Of a DNA stretch of 64,000 nt, positions 50,579 through 57,604 are shown one piece after another. The position numbers were made by a program, and so were the translations under genes. Source of the stretch: Streptomyces sp. NBC_01788 (GTDB lineage: Bacteria; Actinomycetota; Actinomycetes; Streptomycetales; Streptomycetaceae). The stretch's first letter is position 1. Every line of letters starts with the position of its first letter. The notes beneath the pieces were generated by a model that made no database searches, had not been told where the DNA came from, and saw only the letters and a list, made by a program, of their open reading frames with translations. The stretch spans positions 2,356,001 through 2,420,000 of the forward strand of contig NZ_CP109090.1 of the NCBI RefSeq assembly GCF_035917575.1. Direction: 5' to 3'.

Positions 50579-51712
50579 ATGAGCTCGCTGAATCTCGACG
50601 ACTTCACCGATCTGATCGAGCGCCCGGACGGCGGCGTGCGCCGTGACGCCGAGGCGCGCCGGGAGCGTCAGATCGTGCCGCCCGGTGCGCTGGGCCGCCT
50701 GGACGACCTGGGTGAGTGGCTGGCCTCGGCGCAGGCCGCCGTGGCGGTGCGGCCGGTCGAACGGCCGAAGGCGGTGCTGTTCGCCGGCGACCACGGCGTC
50801 GCGGAACTGGGCGTGTCGGTCCACCCCGCGGGCAGTGCCGAACGGCTGGTACGGGCGGTACTGGACGGCGGCCGGCCGGTGTCCGTGCTGGCCCGGCGGC
50901 TCGGCGTGCCGGTGCGGGTGGTCGACATGGCGCTGGACTGCGCGCCCGAGTCGCTGCCCGAGGATGTCGTACGGCACCGGGTGCGGCGCGGCAGCGGGCG
51001 CGTCGACGTCGAGGACGCGCTGACCCTGGAGGAGGCGGAGGCGGCCTTCCGGGCGGGTGTGGCAGTGGCCGACGAGGAGGCCGACTCCGGTACGGACCTG
51101 GTGGTGCTGGGCGATGTCAGCGTCGGTGGGACCACGCCGGCCGCCGTGCTGATCGCCGCGCTGTGCGGGACGGACGCGTCGGTGGTGACGGGGCGCGGCG
51201 GCGAGCCGATCGACGACCTGGCGTGGATGCGCAAGTGCGCGGCGATCCGGGACGCGCTGCGCCGGGCCCGGCCCGTGCTCGGCGACCAGTTGCAGCTGCT
51301 GGCCACGGTGGGCGGCGCCGATCTCGCCGCGATGACGGGCTTCCTGTTGCAGTGCGCGGTGCGGAAGCTGCCGGTGATCCTGGACGGCGTGGTGTCGGCG
51401 GCGTGCGCGCTGGTGGCGCAGCGGGTGGCGTTCCGGGCGCCGGACTGGTGGCTGGCCGGCCACGACAGCGGCGAGCCGGGCCAGGCCAAGGCCCTGGACC
51501 GGATGGCCCTGGAACCGCTCGTGGACCACGGCGTGCGCGTCGGCGAGGGCACGGGCGCGCTGCTGGCCCTCCCCCTGGTCCAGAGCGCCGCCGCGCTGGC
51601 CGCGGAACTCCCCGAGCGCCCGGAGAAGCCCTCGGCCGCCCCGGAGCCCGGACCGGCCGAGGCCGCAGCGACCGAGGACGGGCAGGCGGAGGAGAAGACG
51701 ACCGAGGAGTAG
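50579..51712 (+). CDS. cobT: Nicotinate-nucleotide--dimethylbenzimidazole phosphoribosyltransferase
   Basis: 377 residues. Activates dimethylbenzimidazole as the lower ligand of cobalamin. Recognisable parts are VPPGALGRLDDLGEWLAS, VLFAGDHGVAELGVSVHP, LGDVSVGGTTPAAVL, GRGGEPIDDLAWMRKC, LPVILDGVVSAACAL and the catalytic Glu region WLAGHDSGEPGQAKAL and GVRVGEGTGALLALPLV. A 40-residue acidic Ala/Glu/Pro tail is extra. ATG 50579 has no good ribosome-binding site; an upstream in-frame GTG exists. M. tuberculosis also has cobT-cobS (Rv2207, Rv2208) here, but without the three genes inserted between them in this window. Confidence 0.96.
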   Translation: MSSLNLDDFTDLIERPDGGVRRDAEARRERQIVPPGALGRLDDLGEWLASAQAAVAVRPVERPKAVLFAGDHGVAELGVSVHPAGSAERLVRAVLDGGRPVSVLARRLGVPVRVVDMALDCAPESLPEDVVRHRVRRGSGRVDVEDALTLEEAEAAFRAGVAVADEEADSGTDLVVLGDVSVGGTTPAAVLIAALCGTDASVVTGRGGEPIDDLAWMRKCAAIRDALRRARPVLGDQLQLLATVGGADLAAMTGFLLQCAVRKLPVILDGVVSAACALVAQRVAFRAPDWWLAGHDSGEPGQAKALDRMALEPLVDHGVRVGEGTGALLALPLVQSAAALAAELPERPEKPSAAPEPGPAEAAATEDGQAEEKTTEE

Positions 51713-52260
51713 CCGCACGACAACCGGCGCGCCCCTCCCCTGCGCCGACCCCCCGGCCGACACTGCGACCGACACGGCCGGGGGCCGCCGACCACGACAC
51801 CGGGCACCGGCCGCCGACAACGACCCCGTTCACCGGCCGCTGGCCGTCCGCCACGACATCGGGCACCGGCCGTCGGCCGCCGCCAGGCCCGACACAGCCG
51901 GGGGCCGCCGGCCACGACATCGTTCACCGGCCACTGGCCGCTGACAGTCCGCCACGACACCGGACTCCGACCGTCGGTCACGACACTGGGAACCGGCTGT
52001 CGGCCACGGCCGGCGCAGGCCGTCGGCCGCCGCCAGGCCCGCCCGGGCACGGCCCGCGGCGCCATGCCCCGGCGCCCCCCGGCTTGGGCGCACCCGTCGC
52101 GCACACGCCGCACTGAACGGGCACCCGCCGGCGCCACCCGGCCGGGCCGCCCGCGGCACAACCGTGTGTCCGCGCGGGGCACGGTGATCAGCCACACGAC
52201 TCCGGGCGCCTCCGGTCGGCGGCGCATCTCCTCGCGCACGGACGGCGGGTGAAAAGGGAG
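51713..52260. repeat. Gene-free stretch with degenerate ~60-bp repeats
   Basis: Over 500 bases with no credible gene. Copies of CCACGACAYC followed by a GGCACCGGCC-like block occur near 51791, 51851, 51911 and 51952, and GACACRGCCGGGGGCCGCCG occurs at about 51771 and 51891 (period 120). CCGTCGGCCGCCGCCAGGCC is repeated at about 51871 and 52020. This looks like a decayed minisatellite. Confidence 0.7.
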
Positions 52261-52281
52261 GGTCACCCAGGAGGCGCACAT

Positions 52282-52323
52282 ATGATCACTGTTCATGGGA
52301 GATGCCCGAATTGCCGTGCGTGA
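52282..52323 (+). CDS. Possible 13-codon leader peptide (MITVHGRCPNCRA)
   Basis: ATG 52282 is the start codon best placed for AGGAGG (52269-52274, seven-base spacer). It reads 13 codons and stops at TGA 52321-52323, within the 5' end of the MprF-like gene in another frame. The stop is fused to GAGGAG, which precedes GTG 52331 in the main frame. A short CxxC-containing peptide of this kind could be a regulatory leader or merely a chance ORF. Confidence 0.35.
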   Translation: MITVHGRCPNCRA

Positions 52324-54091
52324 GGAGCGGGTGCCGGTTCGCGTGGCCGAGGCGGGACGGCCGGGCGGCGGGACCTCACGGCGGGCGGCCGCGTTCGCCG
52401 TCTGGTACCTGCGGGCGGCCGCGTTCGTCAACTTCCTCAGCGCGGTGTGGGTCTCCCTGGAGCGGGACGTGCGGCGGCACAACCAGGAGGACCTGTTCAC
52501 GCCGTACCTGCTGACCGCCGGCTTCGCCTCCGGCGTGTTCGCCGCCTTCCTGGCCATCACCATGCGGCGGCGCAAACGGGCCGCCTGGATCCTGAACCTG
52601 GCCCTGTCCGGGGCGTTCCTCGTCCTGTTCGCGTTCACCATGACCTTCCCGGAGATCCGCGGCTCCGCGCAGAACTGGATCTCCCTGGCCCTCACCGCCG
52701 CCTTCGTCGCCGCGCTGCTGCTCGGCCGCCGCGAGTTCTACGCCAAGGGCGACCGCGCCAACCCGCGGCTCGCCGCCGCCGTCGGCCTCGGCGGACTGCT
52801 GGTCGCCTCGCTGCTCGCCACGCTGCTGGTGACGGTCACCAACCAGGCGCCGGACGCGGCCCGTTCGACGTACCTCCAGCGCTGGCACTACGGCACGCTG
52901 CGGCTGGTCTCGGTCGCCGCCTCCGAGGCCCGCTTCCCCGGCATCGACACCCCGAACTGGGTAAACGTGTCGATCAACGTGCTCTCCACCGTCCTTGTCC
53001 TCGCCGTCCTGTACGCCGCCTTCCGCTCCCGCCGCGCCGTCGACCCGCTCACCGCCGACGACGACGGACGGCTGCGGGAGCTGCTGGCCCGGCACGGCGA
53101 GCGCGACTCGCTCGGCTACTTCGCGCTGCGCCGGGACAAGAGCGCGATCTGGTCGCCGACCGGCAAGGCGGCCGTCGCCTACCGCGTCCTCGGCGGGGTC
53201 AGCCTGGCCTCCGGCGACCCCATCGGCGACCCGGAGGCCTGGCCCGGCGCCATCGAGGGATGGCTGGCCGAGGCGCGGGCGCACGGCTGGATCCCGGCCG
53301 TGATGGGCGCGAGCGAGGAGGCCGGCACGGTGTACGCGCGGCACGGCCTGGACGCCCTGGAACTGGGCGACGAGGCCGTGGTCGAGGTCGACGGCTTCAC
53401 CCTGGAGGGGCGGGCCATGCGCACCGTGCGGCAGGCCTACAACCGGGTCGGTCGGGCCGGGTACTCGGTGCGCGTGCGGCGGCACCAGGACATCCCCGCG
53501 GACGAGATGGCGTACCTGACCGACCGGGCGGACGACTGGCGGGACGGCCCCACCGAACGCGGCTTCAGCATGGCGCTCGGCCGGCTCGGCGACCCGCGGG
53601 ACGGGCAGTGCGTGATGCTGGAGTGCCATGACGCCCGCGGCGAGCTCAGGGCGCTGCTGTCCTTCGTGCCGTGGGGGCCGCACGGGCTGTCCCTGGACGT
53701 GATGCGGCGCGACCGGCACGCCGGCAACGGACTCATGGAGTTCATGGTCCTCGACCTGCTGCGCCGGGCCCGCGAGTTCGGGATCACCCAGGTCTCGCTC
53801 AACTTCGCCGTCTTCCGCTCGGTCTTCGAACGGGGGGCGCGTCTCGGCGCGGGACCGGTGCTGAGGCTGTGGCGATCGCTGCTCGGACTGTTCTCCCGCT
53901 GGTGGCAGATCGAGTCGCTGTACCGCGCGAACGCCAAGTACCGGCCCATCTGGGAGCCGCGGTTCCTGCTCTTCGAGAAGAGCGCGGACCTGCTGCGCAT
54001 CGGCCTCGCGGCGGCGCGCGCGGAGGGGTTCCTGGAGGGGCCGCGACCGCCGAAGTGGCTGCACCGAGGGCACCTGGAGACGCACGGATGA
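52295..54091 (+). CDS. MprF-like membrane protein with DUF2156 aminoacyl-phosphatidylglycerol synthase domain
   Basis: 598 residues from ATG 52295; GTG 52331, with GAGGAG before it, would give 586 and may be the real start. Six or so N-terminal helices (VWYLRAAAFVNFLSAVWVSL to ISINVLSTVLVLAVLYAAF), then a cytoplasmic DUF2156 acyltransferase domain of two GNAT-like folds (RDKSAIWSPTGKAAVAYRV, GASEEAGTVYARHGLDALEL, RAMRTVRQAYNRVGRAGY, RRDRHAGNGLMEFMVLDLL, ISLNFAVFRSVFERG-like). Such proteins move lysine or alanine from tRNA to phosphatidylglycerol and give cationic-peptide resistance. Ends with ATGA overlap with the next gene. Confidence 0.9.
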   Translation: MGDARIAVREERVPVRVAEAGRPGGGTSRRAAAFAVWYLRAAAFVNFLSAVWVSLERDVRRHNQEDLFTPYLLTAGFASGVFAAFLAITMRRRKRAAWILNLALSGAFLVLFAFTMTFPEIRGSAQNWISLALTAAFVAALLLGRREFYAKGDRANPRLAAAVGLGGLLVASLLATLLVTVTNQAPDAARSTYLQRWHYGTLRLVSVAASEARFPGIDTPNWVNVSINVLSTVLVLAVLYAAFRSRRAVDPLTADDDGRLRELLARHGERDSLGYFALRRDKSAIWSPTGKAAVAYRVLGGVSLASGDPIGDPEAWPGAIEGWLAEARAHGWIPAVMGASEEAGTVYARHGLDALELGDEAVVEVDGFTLEGRAMRTVRQAYNRVGRAGYSVRVRRHQDIPADEMAYLTDRADDWRDGPTERGFSMALGRLGDPRDGQCVMLECHDARGELRALLSFVPWGPHGLSLDVMRRDRHAGNGLMEFMVLDLLRRAREFGITQVSLNFAVFRSVFERGARLGAGPVLRLWRSLLGLFSRWWQIESLYRANAKYRPIWEPRFLLFEKSADLLRIGLAAARAEGFLEGPRPPKWLHRGHLETHG

Positions 54092-55647
54092 CCGCACTCG
54101 CCCGCCGGGCCCGCGCCGAATGGGAACTGCTGTACGCCACCGTGCGCGAGCCGCTGCTGAGGCGGCGCCTGCGGGCCGTCCCGATGACCGCCGCGGCGGT
54201 GAGCCTGACGGCGGTGCTCCATCTGGTGCAGAACCAGTCCTGGGGCTACGGCCTGGTGCAGCACCTCGGGGCCGTACGGGCGGAGGAGCCGCTGTGGCTC
54301 GCGCTGCTGCGCACTCCCCTGTCGTTGTTCGTGCCGGCCCTCGACCTGCCGGTGTGGGGGGCGCTGGCGCAGGTCCTGTGCGTGTTCGGCATCGCCGAGA
54401 TCTGCCTGGGCCGGCCGCGCACCCTCGCCGTCGCCTACGTCGCCACCCTCTCCGGAACCCTGTACGCGCGCGTGGGCGTCGCCCTCGGCCCGGACCACCC
54501 GCTCGGCCTGCCCGGCACGGACGCGCAGGTGGTGGACACCGGCCCGTCGGCGGCCGTGGTGGGTCTCGCGGTCTACGTCGGCTGCCGCTACGGCGCGTAC
54601 GTCACGGCGGGCGCGGTGGCCGCGGCCATGGCGCTGGAGGTCGGCCTGAAGCAGAACCTGGCCGGCAAGGAGCATCTGGCGGCGATCGCCGGGGTGCTGC
54701 TCCTGTGCGCGCTGTCGGCGGCCCGACGCCGGGCGCCGCACGCCGGGGCATCATCCGCGTCGGAGAAGGCGCCGTCCGCGTCGGTGAAGGGGCCGTCCGC
54801 GCCCGGCGAGGTGTCATCTGCGCCCGGGCAGGCGGGCCGGCTGCTGGTCCGGTTTGCCGGCGATCCAGTCCTGGAACGCCCGGCGGGGGCCCGACCAGCG
54901 GCGGTCGTGCCGGTCGGCGCGCCGGCCGGCCCGGGCCAGGGCGCGGGGGCGGCGGCGGTAGAAGCGCCTGGCCCAGTAGGAGTCGGGGCGGGCCAGGCGG
55001 ATCGCGCCGAACAGCGCGAGGAACGGAATGATCACGCCGAACAGCGCGATACGGCCCTTGCCCTTGCTCAGGGCCACGAGGGAGAAGAGGAAGTTCACGA
55101 CCACGCTGGTGATGACCGCCCCGCGGTCCTGCAGCTCGGCCTGCGACAGATCGTTGACGCCGAACGGGGAGAAACCGGCGAGCACCAGGCCGACCAGCGC
55201 CGCGGTGAGCACCACGACCTCGACGCTCTTGCGGCCCGACTCGGTCCAGTAGACGTCGTCCAGGTGCAGGATCAGCGCGAACTCGTCCAGCACGAGGCCC
55301 GCGCCGACGCCGAAGACGACCGCGAAGGCCGCCGTGCCGATCTGGTGCCGGCCGCTGCTGGCCACCACGCCGAAACCGCCGAAAATGGTCAGCACGACGC
55401 CGGGCACGGCGTGGTGGATGTGCAGCCCGCCGGCCTTGACGTTGCGGAAGGGGCCCTTGCCGGCACGGATCAGGCGAGTGATCACCCGGGTGACCACGAA
55501 GGTCAGGACGAAGGCGGCCAGGGCCAGGAGCAGGGGCAGCTTGCCGGGTTCGACGATGTTCCGCTCCAGCCAGTGACCCATGTATGCAGTGTGCCGCCTT
55601 GTCCGGTCGCCCGCCCGCCCGCCGGCGGCCCCGCGCAGGTCCCGTAG
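54088..55647 (+). CDS. Rhomboid-like multi-pass membrane protein with unusually long open frame
   Basis: ATG 54088 overlaps the MprF-like stop. Residues 1 to about 215 are a plausible six-helix membrane protein (LRRRLRAVPMTAAAVSLTAVL, LSLFVPALDLPVWGALAQVL, VFGIAEICLGRPRTL, GPSAAVVGLAVYVGCRY, IAGVLLLCALSAARRRAP) of the kind named rhomboid-like in Streptomyces, without a clear Ser-His pair. From about residue 222 a 21-bp tandem repeat (SASEKAP units) follows, and then the frame stays open for about 270 low-quality residues, rich in Gln, His, Asp and Glu, that are the antisense of the convergent gene at 54814-55581. The gene probably once ended near 54840. Confidence 0.6.
   Translation: MTALARRARAEWELLYATVREPLLRRRLRAVPMTAAAVSLTAVLHLVQNQSWGYGLVQHLGAVRAEEPLWLALLRTPLSLFVPALDLPVWGALAQVLCVFGIAEICLGRPRTLAVAYVATLSGTLYARVGVALGPDHPLGLPGTDAQVVDTGPSAAVVGLAVYVGCRYGAYVTAGAVAAAMALEVGLKQNLAGKEHLAAIAGVLLLCALSAARRRAPHAGASSASEKAPSASVKGPSAPGEVSSAPGQAGRLLVRFAGDPVLERPAGARPAAVVPVGAPAGPGQGAGAAAVEAPGPVGVGAGQADRAEQREERNDHAEQRDTALALAQGHEGEEEVHDHAGDDRPAVLQLGLRQIVDAERGETGEHQADQRRGEHHDLDALAARLGPVDVVQVQDQRELVQHEARADAEDDREGRRADLVPAAAGHHAETAENGQHDAGHGVVDVQPAGLDVAEGALAGTDQASDHPGDHEGQDEGGQGQEQGQLAGFDDVPLQPVTHVCSVPPCPVARPPAGGPAQVP
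54754..54837 (+). repeat. 21-bp tandem repeats at the end of the rhomboid-like domain
   Basis: Four units of 21 bases starting TCCGCGTCGG or TCCGCGCCCGG at 54754, 54775, 54796 and 54817, the first two differing at two bases. They encode S-A-S-E-K-A-P-like heptads and overlap the stop of the convergent gene at 54814. Confidence 0.7.
54814..55581 (-). CDS. Integral membrane protein, unknown function
   Basis: 255 residues from ATG 55581. Six to seven helices: LPLLLALAAFVLTFVVTRVI, HAVPGVVLTIFGGFGVVAS, IGTAAFAVVFGVGAGLVLDE, SVEVVVLTAALVGLVLAGF, AVITSVVVNFLFSLVALS, IALFGVIIPFLALFGAIRLA. Histidines and acids lie within helices (GGLHIHHAVPG, LDEFALILHLDDVYW), which hints at metal or proton binding. 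The C-terminal 50 residues are Arg-rich. I recall such proteins annotated only as integral membrane proteins. Its whole coding length is opposite an open frame on the plus strand. Divergent from cobS. Confidence 0.85.
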   Translation of the reverse strand: MGHWLERNIVEPGKLPLLLALAAFVLTFVVTRVITRLIRAGKGPFRNVKAGGLHIHHAVPGVVLTIFGGFGVVASSGRHQIGTAAFAVVFGVGAGLVLDEFALILHLDDVYWTESGRKSVEVVVLTAALVGLVLAGFSPFGVNDLSQAELQDRGAVITSVVVNFLFSLVALSKGKGRIALFGVIIPFLALFGAIRLARPDSYWARRFYRRRPRALARAGRRADRHDRRWSGPRRAFQDWIAGKPDQQPARLPGRR

Positions 55648-55650
55648 TCT
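55645..55650 (+). promoter_or_regulatory. Predicted -10 of a leaderless cobS promoter
   Basis: TAGTCT ends six bases before GTG 55657, with no ribosome-binding site between. Same geometry as the desulfurase-TusA and ctaE starts. No firm -35. Confidence 0.45.
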
Positions 55651-55656
55651 GCGCGC

Positions 55657-56439
55657 GTGTTCAGGATCCCCACGTCGCACGGGCCGCGGTTCGCCTTCGG
55701 CACCCTCACCGTCCTTCCGGTCAGGGTGACCCGCTGGGACCGCGGGGCGGCACGCGGCGGGATGCTCTGCGCGCCGCTCGCAGGGCTCGTGGTCGGGGCC
55801 GCGGCGGCGGCCGTGGGACTGCTGCTCCTACTCGCCGGCGCCGGCGCGCCGCTGGCCGCCGTCGGCACCGTCGCCGTACCGGCCGCGCTGACCCGCGGTC
55901 TGCACCTGGACGGGCTCGCCGACACCGCGGACGGGCTCGGCAGCGCCAAGCCCGCCGAGGACGCGCTGCGGATCATGAAGCAGTCGGACATCGGCCCCTT
56001 CGGGGTGATCACGCTCGTGTTCGCGCTGCTCGCCCAGGCGGCCGCCCTGAGCCGGGCCTACGACGGCTCCTGGGCCCGCGGCGCGCTCGCCGCCGTGGTC
56101 TCGGCCACGGTCGCCCGGCTGGCCCTGACGCTGGCCGCCCGCACCGGGGTGCCGGCCGCCCGCCCCGACGGGCTGGGGGCCGCGGTGGCGGGAGTGGTGC
56201 CGGTGCCGGGCGCGATCGGCGCGGCCCTCGTGGTCACGGCGGCCGCCACGGCGGCGGGCGCGTTCCTCGGCGCCCACGTCTGGGTGCTCACGGCGCTGGC
56301 GGTGGTCGCCGCCCTGGCCGCCTCCGAACTCCTCCTGCGCCACTGCACGCGCCGCTTCGGCGGAGTGACGGGCGACGTCTTCGGCGCGCTCGCCGAGACG
56401 GCCGCCACCACCGCCCTGGTCTTCCTGGCCCTGCGCTGA
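55657..56439 (+). CDS. cobS: Adenosylcobinamide-GDP ribazoletransferase (cobalamin synthase)
   Basis: 260 residues. Membrane enzyme joining adenosylcobinamide-GDP with alpha-ribazole at the last step of cobalamin assembly. It begins FGTLTVLPVRVTRWDRGAARG, and carries the family motif RGLHLDGLADTADGLGS followed by ALRIMKQSDIGPFGVI, then about six hydrophobic helices rich in Ala and Val. Length is typical. It belongs to the same pathway as cobU and cobT upstream, though separated from them by other genes. Its stop is 10 bases from the convergent GH114-type gene. Confidence 0.96.
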   Translation: MFRIPTSHGPRFAFGTLTVLPVRVTRWDRGAARGGMLCAPLAGLVVGAAAAAVGLLLLLAGAGAPLAAVGTVAVPAALTRGLHLDGLADTADGLGSAKPAEDALRIMKQSDIGPFGVITLVFALLAQAAALSRAYDGSWARGALAAVVSATVARLALTLAARTGVPAARPDGLGAAVAGVVPVPGAIGAALVVTAAATAAGAFLGAHVWVLTALAVVAALAASELLLRHCTRRFGGVTGDVFGALAETAATTALVFLALR

Positions 56440-56449
56440 GCGGTCCGGC

Positions 56450-57265
56450 TCAACAGGTCCGGCGCCACACGCCCAGTTCGTACTTCTTCAGCAGCGAGCT
56501 GAGCCTCAGCCGGCCGGACTGCGCGCAGAAGCTGCTGGTCGGCAGCTCGTACTCGGCGTGGAACACCGCCTTGCCCGCCGCGACGAAGGGCTTCAGCGCG
56601 GCGCACTCGCCGTACTGGGCGCACTGTTCGTTGACCGCGAAGTCGAAGTCGGCGACCAGCTGAGGGATCTGGTCCAGGTCGTTCTTCAGGCCCACCGCCA
56701 TGCCCCTGTCGTGGGCCAGCTTCGCCACCAGGCGGTTGTAGCGGAGCTGGTCGGCGGCGGTCAGCGGAAAGCCGGTGCGGTTCTTGTAGCCGTCCATGTT
56801 GTCCGGCTCCACCGCGTCGAAGCCCTTCTCGCGGCACATGTCGAGGCGGGCCGCCATCAGCGGTTCGAGGACGTCGGTACGGCGGATGTCGAGCCAGCGC
56901 TCGCCCTTCCAGCCGTTGCCCCGGCCGAGGACGGAGGCCGGGAACTTCTTCGCGTCCGGGCGGAACTCCTCCCAGGCGCCGGTCGAGACGTAGCAGATCA
57001 CCTTGCGGCCCTCGCGGTGCAGCCGGGCGACCGTGGCCGCCGGGTGGTCGAAGCCGTCGATGTCGTAGACCTCGGCCGGTACGGAGGTGTCGAGGCGGCC
57101 GCTGAGCTGCCACTGCCAGCTCGTGCCCGGACGCGGCTGCCAGCGCGCGGCGGCCGGGCGGCCCGCGGCGTCGCCACCGCCGTCGCCGTCCGGGCGGGCG
57201 GCGCAGCCCGCGAGCAGCAGGAGTGCGGCAGTCGGCGCGAGAACGCGCGGGATCAGTGCTCTCAA
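56450..57265 (-). CDS. GH114-type glycoside hydrolase lipoprotein (endo alpha-1,4-polygalactosaminidase-like)
   Basis: 271 residues. Lipoprotein signal ALIPRVLAPTAALLLLAGCA with lipobox LAGC, then a Gly/Asp linker and a TIM-barrel domain: SWQWQLSGRLDTSVPAEVYDI, KVICYVSTGAWEEFRPD, DVLEPLMAARLDMCREKGFD, AVEPDNMDGY (acidic catalytic candidate), GLKNDLDQIPQLV and FAVNEQCAQYGEC. These fit the GH114/TM1410 family, which includes enzymes cutting galactosaminogalactan-type polymers. It would act at the outer membrane face or wall. Substrate in Streptomyces is unknown. Confidence 0.85.
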   Translation of the reverse strand: MRALIPRVLAPTAALLLLAGCAARPDGDGGGDAAGRPAAARWQPRPGTSWQWQLSGRLDTSVPAEVYDIDGFDHPAATVARLHREGRKVICYVSTGAWEEFRPDAKKFPASVLGRGNGWKGERWLDIRRTDVLEPLMAARLDMCREKGFDAVEPDNMDGYKNRTGFPLTAADQLRYNRLVAKLAHDRGMAVGLKNDLDQIPQLVADFDFAVNEQCAQYGECAALKPFVAAGKAVFHAEYELPTSSFCAQSGRLRLSSLLKKYELGVWRRTC

Positions 57266-57385
57266 CGGGCGGGCTCCTGGGTGGCGTGACGGACGTACGT
57301 CCGACGATCTTCTCCGATTGCCTTGCCGCGCACGTCGGTTGCCCGCCCGGCGGGCGGTCGGCGCCTCGCCCCGCGGCCGTCACGC

Positions 57386-57415
57386 GCCGGTTCCGGCCAC
57401 GGTGCCGGAACCGGC
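57386..57415. repeat. Inverted repeat upstream of pepA
   Basis: GCCGGTTCCGG / CCGGAACCGGC, 11 perfect pairs, eight-base loop, in the 339-base divergent gap between the GH114-type gene and pepA. It is not placed as a terminator for either gene, so an operator or structural role is possible. Nothing else is seen in that gap. Confidence 0.5.
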
Positions 57416-57604
57416 ATGTGACGGCGACGCCTCCCCCGGGTGAACACCCGCGGGAGTGTGCGATCCCGTGACGCGCGTAGGCTCGTGCCGGGTGTTTGCC
57501 TGCCCGGGTGAAGACCGCACCGTATGAAGGACTTATGGTCGGGCCCGGTCGACCCACCCGAATTCGGCCAACCACCTTTCACAGGGAAGCGAGATTTCAC
57601 CACC

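Noticed and set aside
54850..55647. Functional C-terminal domain of the plus-strand rhomboid-like gene
   Set aside because: The residues are low complexity and exactly antisense to a well-formed membrane-protein gene, so they are most likely non-functional read-through.
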